In this document: in pieces, positions 39,956-48,000 of the stretch
Layout of the letters: every line of letters starts with the position of its first letter
Numbering within the stretch: position 1 is the stretch's first letter
NCBI RefSeq assembly: GCF_023698535.1
Contig: NZ_JALJCL010000003.1
Span: 124,001 to 188,000 of the forward strand
From: Halorientalis regularis
GTDB lineage: Archaea > Halobacteriota > Halobacteria > Halobacteriales > Haloarculaceae
Length of the DNA: 64,000 nucleotides
Direction: 5' to 3'
Program-made: the position numbers and the translations under genes
The notes under the pieces: generated by a model
What the model was told of the DNA's origin: nothing
The model's input: only the letters and a program-made list of their open reading frames with translations
The model's database searches: none

Positions 39956-41215
39956 ATGGATCTCACGTACCAGGATTCCGAGCGAGCGCGCGAGGTGGCC
40001 GAGCGGACACGCGCGTTCCTCGACGAGGAAGTGCTGCCCAGAGAGCGGGAACTGCTGGGCCAGCGCGACGCGACGAGCGACGCCGACCGCCAGGAAGAGG
40101 GGCGCGAACTGATGGAGGACCTGCGGGAAATCGCCCGCGAGCGGGAGGTGTTCGGCCCGCAGATTCCCGAGGAGTACGGCGGCCTCGGTATGGACTTCGC
40201 CGACCTGCTCCCAGTCTTCGAGCAGGCCGGGCGGTCGATCTTCGCGATGGGGGCGATGCACGTCGCCGCGCCCGACGAGGGCAACATGGAGATCCTCGAA
40301 CAGGCGGGCACCGAGGCACAGAAAGAGGAGTACCTCCGGCCGCTGGTGAACGGCGAGGTCTCCTCGGGCTTCTCGATGACCGAACCGATGGACGGGGCCG
40401 GCTCCGACGCGAAGAACCTGAAGACGACCGCACAGAAGGACGGCGACGAGTGGGTCATCGACGGCCACAAGTGGTGGACGAGTTTCGGGCACAGCCAGCC
40501 CGACTTCCTGATCGTCGTCGCCCGGACCAACGAGGACGCTCACCCCTACGTCGGCACCTCGGCGTTCATCGTGGACGCCGACGCCGACGGCGTCGAGTAC
40601 GTCCGTGACATTCCCCACATGGGCGAGTCCGGTATGGGTCACGCCGAAGTCGTCTACGACGGCGTTCGGGTCCCCGAGGAGAACATGCTCGGCCCGAAAG
40701 ACGGTGGCCTCGCCATCGCCCAGCAACGACTGGGCAAGGCACGGCTGACCCACTGCATGCGCTTCATGGGGATGGCCGACCGGTCGCTGGACATCGCCAA
40801 GGCCTACATGGACGAGCGCTCGGCCTACGGCGACACACTGAGCCAGAAGCAGGCGCTGCGGTTCGACATCGCCGACGCCGAGATGCGCCTCCACGCCGCC
40901 CGGACGATGGTGCGCCACGCCGCCCGGACCATCCAGGAAGAGGGCCAGGCCGACACCGAGGTCTCGATGTCGAAGGTGTTCGCCGCCGAAACGGTCCAGG
41001 ACATCGTCGACACCTGCGTGCAGGTGTGTGGCGGGAACGGCATCGGCAAGGACCTCCCGCTGGCGGACTTCTACGAGAACGTCCGCTGTTTCCGCATCGT
41101 CGACGGCGCCGACGAGGCACACCTGCGCTCCATCGCCAAGGGAGCCTTCGACGACGACGAGATCGAACCGGCGGAGCTGGAGTACGTCACACGCTTCGGT
41201 GAGCCCCAGCGATGA
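39956..41215 (+). CDS. acyl-CoA dehydrogenase
   Basis: A 419-residue FAD-dependent acyl-CoA dehydrogenase. The FAD-binding SGFSMTEPMDGAGSD (residues about 138-152), VIDGHKWWTSFGHSQPDFLI and VQVCGGNGIGKDLPLADFYE are the ACAD signatures; the catalytic-glutamate position seen in short-chain ACADs is not in its usual place, as in the ACAD10/11 branch. It oxidises or eliminates from acyl-CoA thioesters. The neighbouring APH-type kinase and SDR match the lva-type 4-hydroxy acid route. Downstream SDR overlaps by 4 nt. Confidence 0.9.
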   Translation: MDLTYQDSERAREVAERTRAFLDEEVLPRERELLGQRDATSDADRQEEGRELMEDLREIAREREVFGPQIPEEYGGLGMDFADLLPVFEQAGRSIFAMGAMHVAAPDEGNMEILEQAGTEAQKEEYLRPLVNGEVSSGFSMTEPMDGAGSDAKNLKTTAQKDGDEWVIDGHKWWTSFGHSQPDFLIVVARTNEDAHPYVGTSAFIVDADADGVEYVRDIPHMGESGMGHAEVVYDGVRVPEENMLGPKDGGLAIAQQRLGKARLTHCMRFMGMADRSLDIAKAYMDERSAYGDTLSQKQALRFDIADAEMRLHAARTMVRHAARTIQEEGQADTEVSMSKVFAAETVQDIVDTCVQVCGGNGIGKDLPLADFYENVRCFRIVDGADEAHLRSIAKGAFDDDEIEPAELEYVTRFGEPQR

Positions 41216-41985
41216 GCGCACTCGACAAGTTCCGGCTGGACGACGAGGTCGTCCTCGTGACGGGGGCGGCGAGCGGCATCGGAAAGGCCATCTCGGAGGC
41301 CTGTGCCGACGCGGGCGCACGGCTGGCGCTGGCCGACAAGGACGTGGAGGGCGTCGAGGCGGTCGCGGACGACCTCGACGCGGAGACGCTGGCGATCCCG
41401 GCGGACGTGTCCGACCACGACGAGGTCGTCGCGATGGTCGAGGAGACCACCGCGGAGTTCGGCGGGCTGGACGTGGCCTTCGCCAACGCCGGCATCGGAC
41501 GGCTGGGCGCGACCGTCGACGACTACGACATCGACCAGTGGCACCAGGTGATGGACGTGAATCTCGACGGCGTGTTCTACACGATCCGGGAGGCCGCCGC
41601 GGTCATGGACGAGGGGGGCCGCATCGTCACCACGGCATCGGTCCTCAGCCAGATCGCCTCTGACTTCCCCGGCGTCGCGGCCTACGTCGCCTCGAAGGGT
41701 GGGGTCGCCCAGCTGACGAAACAGGCCGCCGCCGACCTCGGCCCGAAGGGGATCCGGGTCAACGCCATCGCGCCGGGCTGGGTCCACACCGGGATCGGCG
41801 GCGGGGCCTTCCGGAAGGACTCGGGCATGGACCACCTTCACGAGCGGATGGAAGCGGAGACGATCATGGGGCGGCTGGGCGAGCCCGAGGACATCAAGGG
41901 CGTCGCGCTCTTTCTGGCCAGCGAGGCCTCCGCGTACTGTACGGGGAGCGTGCTGACCGTCGACGGCGGCTGGACGACGACCTGA
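41212..41985 (+). CDS. short-chain dehydrogenase/reductase
   Basis: A 257-residue classical SDR: TGAASGIGKAISEACADAGA (NAD(P)-binding), NAGIGRLGATV, ASVLSQIASDFPGVAAYVAS with catalytic Ser and the YxxxK motif (YVASK), and APGWVHTGIG. Asp after strand 2 (LALADKDVEG) suggests NAD. It ends with VDGGWTTT. Coupled to the acyl-CoA dehydrogenase (4-nt overlap). It could oxidise a 3-hydroxyacyl-CoA or an alcohol intermediate of the same pathway. Confidence 0.93.
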   Translation: MSALDKFRLDDEVVLVTGAASGIGKAISEACADAGARLALADKDVEGVEAVADDLDAETLAIPADVSDHDEVVAMVEETTAEFGGLDVAFANAGIGRLGATVDDYDIDQWHQVMDVNLDGVFYTIREAAAVMDEGGRIVTTASVLSQIASDFPGVAAYVASKGGVAQLTKQAAADLGPKGIRVNAIAPGWVHTGIGGGAFRKDSGMDHLHERMEAETIMGRLGEPEDIKGVALFLASEASAYCTGSVLTVDGGWTTT

Positions 41986-42041
41986 GAGACCGACACGACC
42001 CGGACAAACCCCTTTCGCGGATTCCGGACCTACCACTGTGT

Positions 42042-42311
42042 ATGGCGAGTTCGACCCGGGACGGGGACGCTCACGAGGGAGCGATCCGACTCTGGCGCGA
42101 GGACGACGGGTGGATCGCGAAGGACGTGGAAACCGGCGTCACGACGCAGGGGCCATCTCGGGAGGCGGCACTGGAGCGCCTGGACGACGCGGTCGCACTG
42201 CACGAGGGAGAACGCGGACGCGAGCCGACCGACGAGGAACTCCGCGAGCTTGGGATCGACCCAGCCGGCAACACCACCGGAGAGCAGGAACCACCGGACG
42301 TTCTCGATTGA
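42042..42311 (+). CDS. hicB: HicB-family antitoxin
   Basis: An 89-residue HicB/UPF0150-type protein: a degenerate RNase H-like domain (IRLWREDDGWIAKDVETGVT, TQGPSREAALERLDDAVALH). In known systems HicB neutralises the HicA mRNA interferase. Its stop overlaps the hicA ATG by one base (TGATG), the typical coupling. The C-terminal tail (about 35 residues) is acidic and probably flexible; no ribbon-helix-helix is seen. The start of a second HicB-like gene lies at 63904. Confidence 0.82.
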   Translation: MASSTRDGDAHEGAIRLWREDDGWIAKDVETGVTTQGPSREAALERLDDAVALHEGERGREPTDEELRELGIDPAGNTTGEQEPPDVLD

Positions 42312-42562
42312 TGGGACGGCGGACCGTCTCCGGCATGGAGGTAGCCACGGTGCTCGTCAAGGTCGGCGTGTTCGAGTGGCGACGGACCACTGGCGACCAC
42401 GCACAACCGTCCTACGAACATCCGACGAACGAGGACGACCAGCGGCGGGTGACGGTCCCCCTTCACGACGAGCGCCGAACCGGCACACTCCGGGAAATCG
42501 CCGAGAGTGCCGGTGTCTGGGGCTTCGAGGCGTGCTGTGACTGGATCGACGAGAACGCGTGA
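42311..42562 (+). CDS. hicA: HicA-family toxin
   Basis: An 83-residue HicA (YcfA-like double-stranded RNA-binding fold) with the catalytic His: RRTTGDHAQPSYEHPTNEDD and VTVPLHDERRTGTLREIAES, both diagnostic. HicA acts as an mRNA interferase that is held by HicB. The pair is complete and the catalytic histidine is present, so the system is probably functional. It is convergent with a small zinc-finger gene. Confidence 0.88.
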   Translation: MGRRTVSGMEVATVLVKVGVFEWRRTTGDHAQPSYEHPTNEDDQRRVTVPLHDERRTGTLREIAESAGVWGFEACCDWIDENA

Positions 42563-42606
42563 CGGTAACCGTACTGACCGTCGGCGGCGGCTGGACGACG
42601 GCGTAC

Positions 42607-42717
42607 TTAGGCGTCGAGCGATTCACCACAGGCTGGACACGACGACTGCCGACCGTCGAGGTCGGTCGGCTGTCCGGTCCACCCACACACTGGACACTGG
42701 ATCGGAGCGTCGGGCAT
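42607..42717 (-). CDS. 36-residue double-CxxC zinc-finger protein
   Basis: A microprotein MPDAPIQCPVCGWTGQPTDL...SCPACGESLDA with two CxxC knuckles (CPVC, CPAC) forming one zinc ribbon. Haloarchaeal genomes encode many such small zinc fingers that influence biofilm or stress behaviour. I use the ATG at 42717; a longer frame begins at 42834 but its extra sequence is not protein-like. Confidence 0.6.
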   Translation of the reverse strand: MPDAPIQCPVCGWTGQPTDLDGRQSSCPACGESLDA

Positions 42718-42836
42718 GCGCTTGGTCCCGACGACGCCGCGCGGAAAAGCCTGGTGTCGAGCGGCCGTGACGGTCCACACCGTGGCCCCCAGTTCCGAGA
42801 CACTTTTGCGCATCAACCGTCTACGAACACCCACGC

Positions 42837-43292
42837 GTGGCCATCACGGACAAGATCTACGTGAAGAACCACCGGCAGATCGCCTCCCAGCTAGAGACCT
42901 CCATCCCGAAGGGGGCGTTCTCCGGGGCGACACTGGACATCCTCTACCAGGGCGACGGGCTGGCCAAGCTCGACGACGCCACCCGCGACCGGGTGCTGGA
43001 GTTCGCCGAGGACTTCCTGGACTGTGACTGTGAGGCCAATCCCCACTGTGGCCACCCCGAAGAGAAGTTCGTCGACTACCTGCTGGAGTTGCGCGCCCAG
43101 GGGCTGGGCCCCGACGCCATCGTCGACGTGATGGGCGACGACTACATGCTCTACGCCTATCCGGGCGACATCCTCTCCTTTCTCGACGACTCGGTGCGGA
43201 CGCTGGAGGCAGTCGAAGCGCTGGCCGACGTGGACGAGAACGGAGCGATGGCCGACCGGGCGCGACGGCTCCGGCAGGACCTGGTGCGGTAG
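42837..43292 (+). CDS. conserved haloarchaeal protein (DUF5814-like)
   Basis: A 151-residue protein starting MAITDKIYVKNHRQIASQLE, with a double-Cys segment FLDCDCEANPHCGHPEEKFV (CDC...C) and LGPDAIVDVMGDDYMLYAYP. This matches a strongly conserved haloarchaeal family that I recall as DUF5814. It has a helical body and a possible metal site. Function unknown. GTG start at 42837. Confidence 0.75.
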   Translation: MAITDKIYVKNHRQIASQLETSIPKGAFSGATLDILYQGDGLAKLDDATRDRVLEFAEDFLDCDCEANPHCGHPEEKFVDYLLELRAQGLGPDAIVDVMGDDYMLYAYPGDILSFLDDSVRTLEAVEALADVDENGAMADRARRLRQDLVR

Positions 43293-43499
43293 CTACTCCT
43301 CGTCGAGGAGTCCGAGATCGTCGACCACCAGGTCGGCGAGGTGGTCGGCGATCTCGGGGTCGACCTGTGCGATCTCCTCGCCGTCGTGGAGCTGGTCGTT
43401 GTGGCGCTCGATGGCCTCGTCAACGTCGTCCAGCGCCACTCGGGTCGTGGTCCCGCAGTCGTCACAGAAAACCGGAACGGACGGCTCGTCGTCTGACAT
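43293..43499 (-). CDS. small acidic CxxC protein
   Basis: A 68-residue protein (MSDDEPSVPVFCDDCGTTTR...) with one CxxC and a long acidic helix. Probably a half zinc ribbon that dimerises; function unknown. It abuts the stop of the upstream convergent gene at 43292. Confidence 0.65.
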   Translation of the reverse strand: MSDDEPSVPVFCDDCGTTTRVALDDVDEAIERHNDQLHDGEEIAQVDPEIADHLADLVVDDLGLLDEE

Positions 43500-43542
43500 C
43501 GGTACGTAGTACTCGCCAAGCCGAGGGTATAACGGGGTCGGT

Positions 43543-44343
43543 TCAGGCCTGTTCCGCGTCGCCGTCGTGGACGATCACCAGGCTCTCGTCTTCGAGGCGG
43601 ACGATGCGGGCCTGCAGGGCGACCGTATCGCCGTCTTTCCGGCGGGCGACACACTCGCCGGTCCAGCGCCAGTCGTCGGCGACGGTCGGGAGGACCGACG
43701 AGGCGATCCGGTCGGCCTCGGCGTCGGTGTAGCAGTCCTGCCACGGCCGCCCCTCGATCTCGTCGGGTTCGTAGCCCAGCCGCGTCGCGTAGACGGTGTT
43801 GGCGAACTCGATAGTCCCGTCCGGATCGACGATAGCGATGCCTTCCTGTGCAGCCTGGGCCGCTGCCAGCCCCCGCTGGGCCGTGGTCGTGGCAGCCTGG
43901 TGAGCCACGAGTCGCCGGACGCGCTGGCCGAGCAGTTCCAGTGACCGGAGGCCGTTCTTCTCGAGATAGTCGGTCCAGAGCCCGTCGAACGTGGTCGCGG
44001 GAACGTCACGAAGCGATTTGACGGTAAAGAGGATGAACGGGAGCGTCTCGTCCCGGTCTCGAACGGCCGCGAGCAGGTCGTCACCGTCCGGCGTCGAGCC
44101 GTCGAGGTTGCTGACGACGCAGTCGACGCCGTCGAGCTGTTCGAGCGCCGCCTCGACCGAGCCGACCGTGACGACGTGAATCCCCTCCTCGGTCCCGAAT
44201 GTCGCCTCGACCAGCGAGGCGAACTCCGCGTTGTCGTCGGCGTAGAGGACCCTGATCGGCGCGGACGAAGCGGGGAGATCCGGGGCCGGAAGCTGGTCCG
44301 GTGCCGGCCCCGTCGCCGTCGCTTCGTGCCAGTGCCTGCTCAT
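43543..44343 (-). CDS. pseudo-receiver and PAS domain sensor
   Basis: A 266-residue protein. Residues 28-145 are a response-regulator receiver fold (VLYADDNAEFASLVEATF with the DD acid pair; FILFTVKSLRD with the Lys), but at the phosphoacceptor the sequence is DCVVSNLDGSTPDG, with Asn where Asp is expected, so it is probably not phosphorylatable. Residues 155-255 are a PAS domain (GIAIVDPDGTIEFANTVYAT). It lacks a histidine kinase domain. It may act as a sensor or phosphatase-type regulator in a signal cluster. The start overlaps the 44340-44480 gene by 4 nt. Confidence 0.8.
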   Translation of the reverse strand: MSRHWHEATATGPAPDQLPAPDLPASSAPIRVLYADDNAEFASLVEATFGTEEGIHVVTVGSVEAALEQLDGVDCVVSNLDGSTPDGDDLLAAVRDRDETLPFILFTVKSLRDVPATTFDGLWTDYLEKNGLRSLELLGQRVRRLVAHQAATTTAQRGLAAAQAAQEGIAIVDPDGTIEFANTVYATRLGYEPDEIEGRPWQDCYTDAEADRIASSVLPTVADDWRWTGECVARRKDGDTVALQARIVRLEDESLVIVHDGDAEQA

Positions 44344-44480
44344 GGTTCGACGGGGCAGGTGCGGTCCGATTGGATCCAGGCGTGTTCGTTCTCGCTGTCC
44401 GAGATCATGGCGACCGTGACCGATCCGAGTTCGTACTCCTCGTAGGTGTCGCCCATCCGCTGTCGGAAGTCGTCGTACAT
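44340..44480 (-). CDS. 46-residue DUF7331-like protein
   Basis: A 46-residue protein (MYDDFRQRMGDTYEEYELGS...) ending in EHAWIQSDRTCPVEP. The segment YEEYELGSVTVAMISDSENE followed by EHAWIQSD matches the small haloarchaeal family I recall as DUF7331. It lies between HalOD1 and the sensor gene and its stop overlaps the sensor start by 4 nt (ATGA), so it is probably a co-expressed adaptor. It is shorter than typical gene-finder cut-offs. Confidence 0.7.
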   Translation of the reverse strand: MYDDFRQRMGDTYEEYELGSVTVAMISDSENEHAWIQSDRTCPVEP

Positions 44481-44484
44481 GGTA

Positions 44485-44793
44485 TCAGGCCTCGTAGACC
44501 GCGCTCCCGACCTCGATACGGCCGTCGCCTCGAACGGTCACCGTCGTTCCGTCGTACGTGAACGTGACTTCGAGGGCAGCCGTGTCGCTCTCGCAGAGTC
44601 GGTCCAGTGCTTCGAGGTCGATCTCCCAGTATAGCGGCACGTCGAGGTCGGTCGGATCGACATCGCGTGCGTCCGCTATCGACTCGATCACTCGCGTGCT
44701 GATCCGTTCGACCGCCGCCTGTCGTGAGTGCGCTCCCATACACACCCGAAGGACTGTCGTCGCCATCCCTTGCGCCGACATATGCCGAACCAT
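44485..44793 (-). CDS. HalOD1-type output domain protein
   Basis: A protein of about 102 residues whose C-terminal 80 residues match the HalOD1 family: VERISTRVIESIADARDVDP, TDLDVPLYWEIDLEALDRL and TFTYDGTTVTVRGDG. The start at 44793 (MVRHMSAQG...) is supported by a TATA-like TATACACATA about 25 nt upstream; a later ATG at 44739 would give an 84-residue protein. HalOD1 is an output domain in haloarchaeal signalling. It forms an operon with the DUF7331-like and sensor proteins and diverges from the Bat-like regulator. Confidence 0.75.
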   Translation of the reverse strand: MVRHMSAQGMATTVLRVCMGAHSRQAAVERISTRVIESIADARDVDPTDLDVPLYWEIDLEALDRLCESDTAALEVTFTYDGTTVTVRGDGRIEVGSAVYEA

Positions 44794-44810
44794 CGACCCG
44801 ATCCGGACGC

Positions 44811-44820
44811 TATGTGTATA
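44811..44820 (-). promoter_or_regulatory. TATA-like box of the HalOD1 gene
   Basis: TATACACATA on the minus strand lies about 23-27 nt upstream of the ATG at 44793 and supports a leaderless start there. Confidence 0.45.
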
Positions 44821-45006
44821 GCCCCGACGGGCCGATCGCCGTGCCGTCGGCCGGTCCACCGGGGAGTGCCGATCGTGGCCGGTTCGGCAGGCTCGGTCGC
44901 CACCTGCACGAGGCTCGCGCTCTCGGTTGCCACTTTTGAGCTACTTCGTGTCGACTCAGTTCAACAATCGTGTAGATTTTTCAACCTGCTGTGCATAGCA
45001 AGGGGA

Positions 45007-48000
45007 ATGCGCGTTCGCGTCCCCCGTCGCTCGGTCGGTCGGGACCGGTCGGGCCGAGGATGGCACTGGCCCCTGGCGGTCACGCTCGTGGCTGTCGGAA
45101 GTGTGCTGCTGGCGGGCACCGGCGGCGCGTTGCTCCGGGCGCTCGCCGGGATAGCCGGTGGTGACGGCGTCGTCCCGGTTCTCGTCGTCGGGCTCGCAGT
45201 CGATCGCGACGCCGGCGGTGTCATCGACCGCCTGATCGAACAGGTGCGACGGCTCGAGGACGGCGACTACGACATCGACGTGCCGACAGACCGGGACGAC
45301 CGCGTCGGTCAACTCGCGACTGAACTCGACGAACTGGCGGCGACGCTGGCGGCCGCCGACGATACGAACGGATCCACCGAGGGCGAGACACCAGCGCCAC
45401 CGCGGGGCGAGAGTCGATTCGAGGCCGTCTTCGAGGACCCGAGGATGCTCGTCGGGCTGTTGGACCCCGACGGGACACACCGGCGGAGCAACGAGACGGC
45501 GATGTCCTACATCGACGCGGATCAGGAGGCAGTCGCTGGCGTTCCCTTCTGGGAGACGCCGTGGTGGGCCGGCCACGAGGACGCACAGGCGATGATCCGG
45601 GAGAAAGTCGAACGGGCAGCGACCGGCGAGTACGTCAGTTACGAGGCGGATCTCACCGACGCGGCCGGCGAGCGGTTCAGCAGAGAGGGGACGATTCGTC
45701 CCGTCACCGAGGACGGTGCGGTGGTGTCACTGGTCGTCTCGGCCCGGGACGTGACCGAGCGCAAAGAGCGCGAGCGAGAGCTCGAACGGTACCGTGGGCT
45801 GGTGAACGCGATGCGTGACTCCGCCTCCATCTACGACGCGGACGGCCGGTTCGAGGTCGTCAACCAGGCGCTCGCGAACTTCTATCGAACGACGCCCGAG
45901 GACCTCGAAGGCACGCAGAGCCACCTCGTCGAACACGTCCGGGAGTCGGGCGACGGCGAGACCGACCCCTACCGGGAACTGGTCGACGGCCACCGGGACG
46001 AGATTCGCGGGGAGTACGAGTCGACGTATCCCGAGGCCAGCCACGCGGTCGTCGAGTACCGGATGACGCGCCTGACCGTCGACGGCGAGTTCGGTGGCAT
46101 CGTCGGAGTCGCACGCGACGTAACCCAGCGCAGAGAGCAAGAACGCCGGCTCAGAGCGATCGTCGAGAACACGAGCAACCCCATCTACATCAAAGACCGC
46201 GAGGGGAACTACCAGTTCGCCAACGAGGCCAGCGCGGCGTTCTTCGGGCTCGACCGGGACGAACTCGTGGGCAAGACCGACCGCGATCTGTTCGACGAGG
46301 AGAGCGCGGCCTCGATCCGCGAGGACGACCGCGAGATCCTCGAAACCGGCGAGTCCATCGTCATCGATCGGACCCGGCGTATCGACGGCGAGAAGGCCGT
46401 CTTTCTCGAAAACAAGTACCCGTTCCGCGACGAGAACGGCGAAATCGTCGGTATCATCGGCATCAGCCGGGACGTCACCGAGCGCACGGAGAAGGAGCGG
46501 GAGCTCGAACGCTACAGAGAGTTCACGGACGACATCCTCGACGCCATCGACGACGTGTTCTACGCGCTCGACCGGGACGGCAACCTGACGCGGTGGAACG
46601 AGAGCCTCCCGGCCGTGACCGGCTACGACGACGCGGCGATCGCCTCGATGCACGCCACCGACTTCTTCACCGAGGCGGATCGGCCCGACATCGAGGCGGC
46701 CATCGACGAGGTGCGTGAAACCGGCCGGGCTCGCGAGGAGGTGGATTTCCTGACCAAGGACGGCGAGTCGATCCCCCACGAGTTCGTGGCGACACGGGTC
46801 CAGACCCCGGACGGCGACCCGGCCATCGCCGGCATCGGCCGGAACGTCACCGAGCGCAAGGAACGGGAAGAGCAACTCCGGGAACGCGAGCGTGTACTCT
46901 CGACGCTGATCGACAACATCCCCGGCATGGTCTATCGCTGTGCGAACGAACCGGACTGGCCCTTCGAGTTCGTCAGCGAAGGGTGTCGCGACGTGACCGG
47001 CTACGACCCCGAGACTATCGAGGACGGCGACCTAATCTGGGGCGAAGAGGTCGTCGACGACGACACCGACGAGATCTGGACGACGGTGCAGGACGCCGTC
47101 GAGAACCGCGAGCCCTTCCAGCTCACCTACCGGATCGAGGACGCCGACGGCGAGCGACGTTGGCTCTGGGAACAGGGCCGCGGGGTGTTCGACGACGACG
47201 GTGACCTCCGGGTGCTGGAGGGCGTCATCATGGACGTCACCGACCGGAAGGAGCGGGAACTGGCCCTGCAGTCGCTCCACGACGCGGCCCGCGATCTTAT
47301 AGGAACCGAAACCGAGAACGACGTGGCCGACCTGGTCCTCGACGTGGCGACCGAAGTCGTCGATACTCCCGGGGTCGGCATCTACCTGCTCGACAGCGAG
47401 ACGAATACACTCGAACCGACCGCGTTCACCGACACCTTCGCCGACCTCTACGACGGACCGCCAGCGGTCACCGTCGGCGACGCCGACTCGCTGGTGTGGA
47501 ACACCTTCGTCACCGAAACCCGGACCATCGTCGAAGACGGCGAGGCGACCGACGGCACCGGGCTGTTCGACGACGGCGTCCGGAACGGCGTCCTCGTGCC
47601 CATCGGCGACCACGGCGTCTTCGTCGCCCTCTCGTGTGACGGGCGACTCGACGCCACCACCCGTCAACTCGTCGAGACGCTCGTGGCGACGACCGAGGCC
47701 GCGCTGGACCGACTCGAAAGCGAGGCGGCGCTCCGGGAACGCGACGCGGAACTCAAAGCCCAGAACGAGCGGCTCCGCCGACAGGTCAAGATCACCGAGA
47801 TCATCCGCTCGGTCGACCAGTCGCTGATCGGCGCGAACGCCCGCGAAGAGATCGAACGCGCCGTCTGTGAGCGACTGGTCACCGACGACACCATCAGCTT
47901 CGCCTGGATCGGGGCGCTCGACCCCGACGAGGAGTCCGTCACCGCCCGCCAGTGGGCCGGCGAGGGTGAGAGCTACCTCGACGCCATCGCCGCCGACGGC

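Noticed and set aside
44728-45006. N-terminal extension of the Bat-like regulator
   Set aside because: Overlaps the divergent HalOD1 gene and its promoter; no domain in the extension.
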